From Microcaldota archaeon (GTDB lineage: Archaea > Micrarchaeota > Micrarchaeia > Anstonellales > Anstonellaceae), in NCBI GenBank assembly GCA_026413805.1, contig JAOAKE010000021.1, positions 1-13,593 on the forward strand: a DNA stretch of 13,593 nt, in the 5' to 3' direction. Below the pieces are notes generated by a model. That model was not told where the DNA came from. It made no database searches and saw only the letters and a program-made list of their open reading frames with translations. The first letter of the stretch is position 1. Each line of letters opens with the position of its first letter. Position numbers and translations under genes: made by a program. This document shows, in pieces, positions 12,764-13,593 of the stretch.

Positions 12764-13382
12764 GGTTGTGCCTGCTATCTTGGCAAAAGACGCCTCGGAT
12801 TTCAAAAGGAAGATTTCCCTTGTTGCCCCATATGTAAGGCGGGTGCAGATAGATGTCATGGACGGAAAATTCGTTCCAAACAAGACGCTGCAGCCGGAAG
12901 AATTCCCCCCAATCCCACGCGGAATTGAAGTGGAATACCACCTCATGGTTGAAGACCCGATGGAGTATGTGCAGAGGATTGGGAAGAAAAAGGCAATATA
13001 CGAGCTGCATGTTGAGAGCCTGCGCGACATCAACGAGGCGATTTCAGAGGTAAAGAAAATGGGCGGGAAGGCTGCCCTTGCCCTCTCTCCGGACACCCCG
13101 CCGGAAGTTGTCCTGCCTTACCGCAAGAAGATAGAGCATGTGCTTGTAATGACTGTCTACCCTGGATTTTCTGGGCAGAGCTACATAGAAAAAATGGAAG
13201 AAAAAATGCGATTTTTGGCGCAGGGCGGGTTCAAGGTGGAAGTGGATGGCGGGATTGGGGTTGGAAGCGCAAGGAGGGCTGCAAGGGCTGGCGCGACTAT
13301 ACTCAATGTGGCGTCTGCCATATTTGAAAAGCCAGATGTTGCAAAGGCGATTGAGGAGATAAAAAAGGATGCAAGGGGCTGA
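12756..13382 (+). CDS. rpe: Ribulose-phosphate 3-epimerase family protein, divergent active site
   Basis: A 208-aa TIM-barrel protein of the ribulose-5-phosphate 3-epimerase family, which interconverts ribulose 5-phosphate and xylulose 5-phosphate. Family signatures: VPAILAKDASDF (5-16), RRVQIDVMDGKFVPN (28-42), YHLMVEDP (61-68), LALSPDTPPE (108-117), LVMTVYPGFSGQSYIEKM (130-147), VEVDGGIG (161-168) and the phosphate site near ILNVASAIF (182-190). The catalytic aspartates D33 and D164 and metal ligand H62 are kept. The other histidine ligand, normally in HVDVMDG, is Gln here (Q31), and the usual Ser of PSIL is Ala (A7). GGAGGGG lies seven bases before ATG 12756, inside thpR. The transketolase gene follows three bases after the stop, supporting a pentose phosphate role. 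A related epimerase with another substrate is possible. Confidence 0.85.
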   Translation: MVEVVPAILAKDASDFKRKISLVAPYVRRVQIDVMDGKFVPNKTLQPEEFPPIPRGIEVEYHLMVEDPMEYVQRIGKKKAIYELHVESLRDINEAISEVKKMGGKAALALSPDTPPEVVLPYRKKIEHVLVMTVYPGFSGQSYIEKMEEKMRFLAQGGFKVEVDGGIGVGSARRAARAGATILNVASAIFEKPDVAKAIEEIKKDARG

Positions 13383-13385
13383 AAA

Positions 13386-13593
13386 ATGGCTGCGCCGAGG
13401 ATTAGGCACATAAAGGAACTCAAGCTGATGGCGAACACCATCCGCCAGGACATAATCCGCATGCTTGTTGAGGCAGGCTCAGGGCATACTGCAGGCCCGC
13501 TTGGGTTGGCGGACATCTTTGCCATCCTCTATTTTCATGAAATGAGCTATGACCCTGCTGACCCGCTCTTGCCCTCGCGAGACCGCTTTGTGC
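13386..13593 (+). CDS. tkt: Transketolase, N-terminal (thiamine diphosphate) region, cut by window edge
   Basis: The first 69 residues of a transketolase, which moves two-carbon units between sugar phosphates using thiamine diphosphate. Seen here are an N-terminal helix (ELKLMANTIRQDIIRML, 11-27) and the cofactor-site segment EAGSGHTAGPLGLADIFAILYF (29-50), with H34 matching the conserved histidine of 'GHPG'. MSYDPADPLLPSRDRFV (53-69) corresponds to the usual 'DP..P..RDRFVLSKGH'. Archaeal transketolases are often split into two genes; whether this one is cannot be seen. ATG 13386 has AAGGGG seven bases upstream, overlapping the end of rpe, and the gap to rpe is three bases, so thpR, rpe and tkt look like one operon. 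Confidence 0.88.
   Translation, partial: MAAPRIRHIKELKLMANTIRQDIIRMLVEAGSGHTAGPLGLADIFAILYFHEMSYDPADPLLPSRDRFV

Noticed and set aside
1..13593. tRNA/rRNA genes, CRISPR arrays, transposons or phage genes
   Set aside because: No cloverleaf-like gene, regularly spaced repeats, transposase or integrase was seen, and the gaps between genes are too short to hide them.

Overview
This window is a compact stretch of an archaeal chromosome. The evidence is an archaeal-type asparaginyl-tRNA synthetase and glutamyl-tRNA synthetase, a geranylgeranyl-reductase-family flavoprotein, a type 2 isopentenyl diphosphate isomerase, a MEMO protein, AT-rich TATA-like elements about 25 bases before many start codons (so probably leaderless mRNAs), and GGTG/GGAG-type ribosome binding sites before internal operon genes. 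Base composition is mid-range. I cannot name the lineage from sequence alone; the small, tightly packed genes would suit a DPANN archaeon or a small euryarchaeon, but that is inference.

Layout. 1-2290 (minus): asnS, running off the left edge, preceded by a geranylgeranyl reductase gene. 2363-3313: an unrecognised 224-aa gene (plus) facing an unrecognised 90-aa gene (minus). 3435-4876: a 37-aa acid-tailed microprotein (minus), divergent from a pair encoding a small VirB2/CedA1-like hydrophobic protein and a polytopic membrane protein (plus). 4892-5620: a six-helix membrane protein (minus). 5673-10604: MEMO, fni and gltX, all plus and each separated from the next by one minus-strand gene of unknown function (6520-7146 and 8240-8806). 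10606-12170 (minus): a three-helix membrane protein, a TatD-family hydrolase and a NYN-domain protein, probably one operon. 12221-13593 (plus): thpR, rpe and the start of a transketolase N-terminal region, overlapping or 3 bases apart and so probably one operon.

Functionally the window mixes translation (asnS, gltX), membrane isoprenoid lipid synthesis (fni, geranylgeranyl reductase), RNA/DNA processing candidates (thpR, tatD, NYN), non-oxidative pentose phosphate metabolism (rpe, tkt) and several envelope proteins. The order MEMO-fni-gltX looks like a thinned version of a MEMO-mvk-ipk-fni-rnj-idsA-gltX cluster that I recall from euryarchaea. Two divergent gene pairs each appear to share a single TATA element placed about 25 bases from both start codons.

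No gap between genes exceeds about 120 bases. I saw no tRNA, rRNA, CRISPR array, insertion sequence or integrase. The most promising candidate for an undescribed system is the VirB2/CedA1-like plus polytopic membrane pair at 3590-4876, though no partner ATPase lies in the window.
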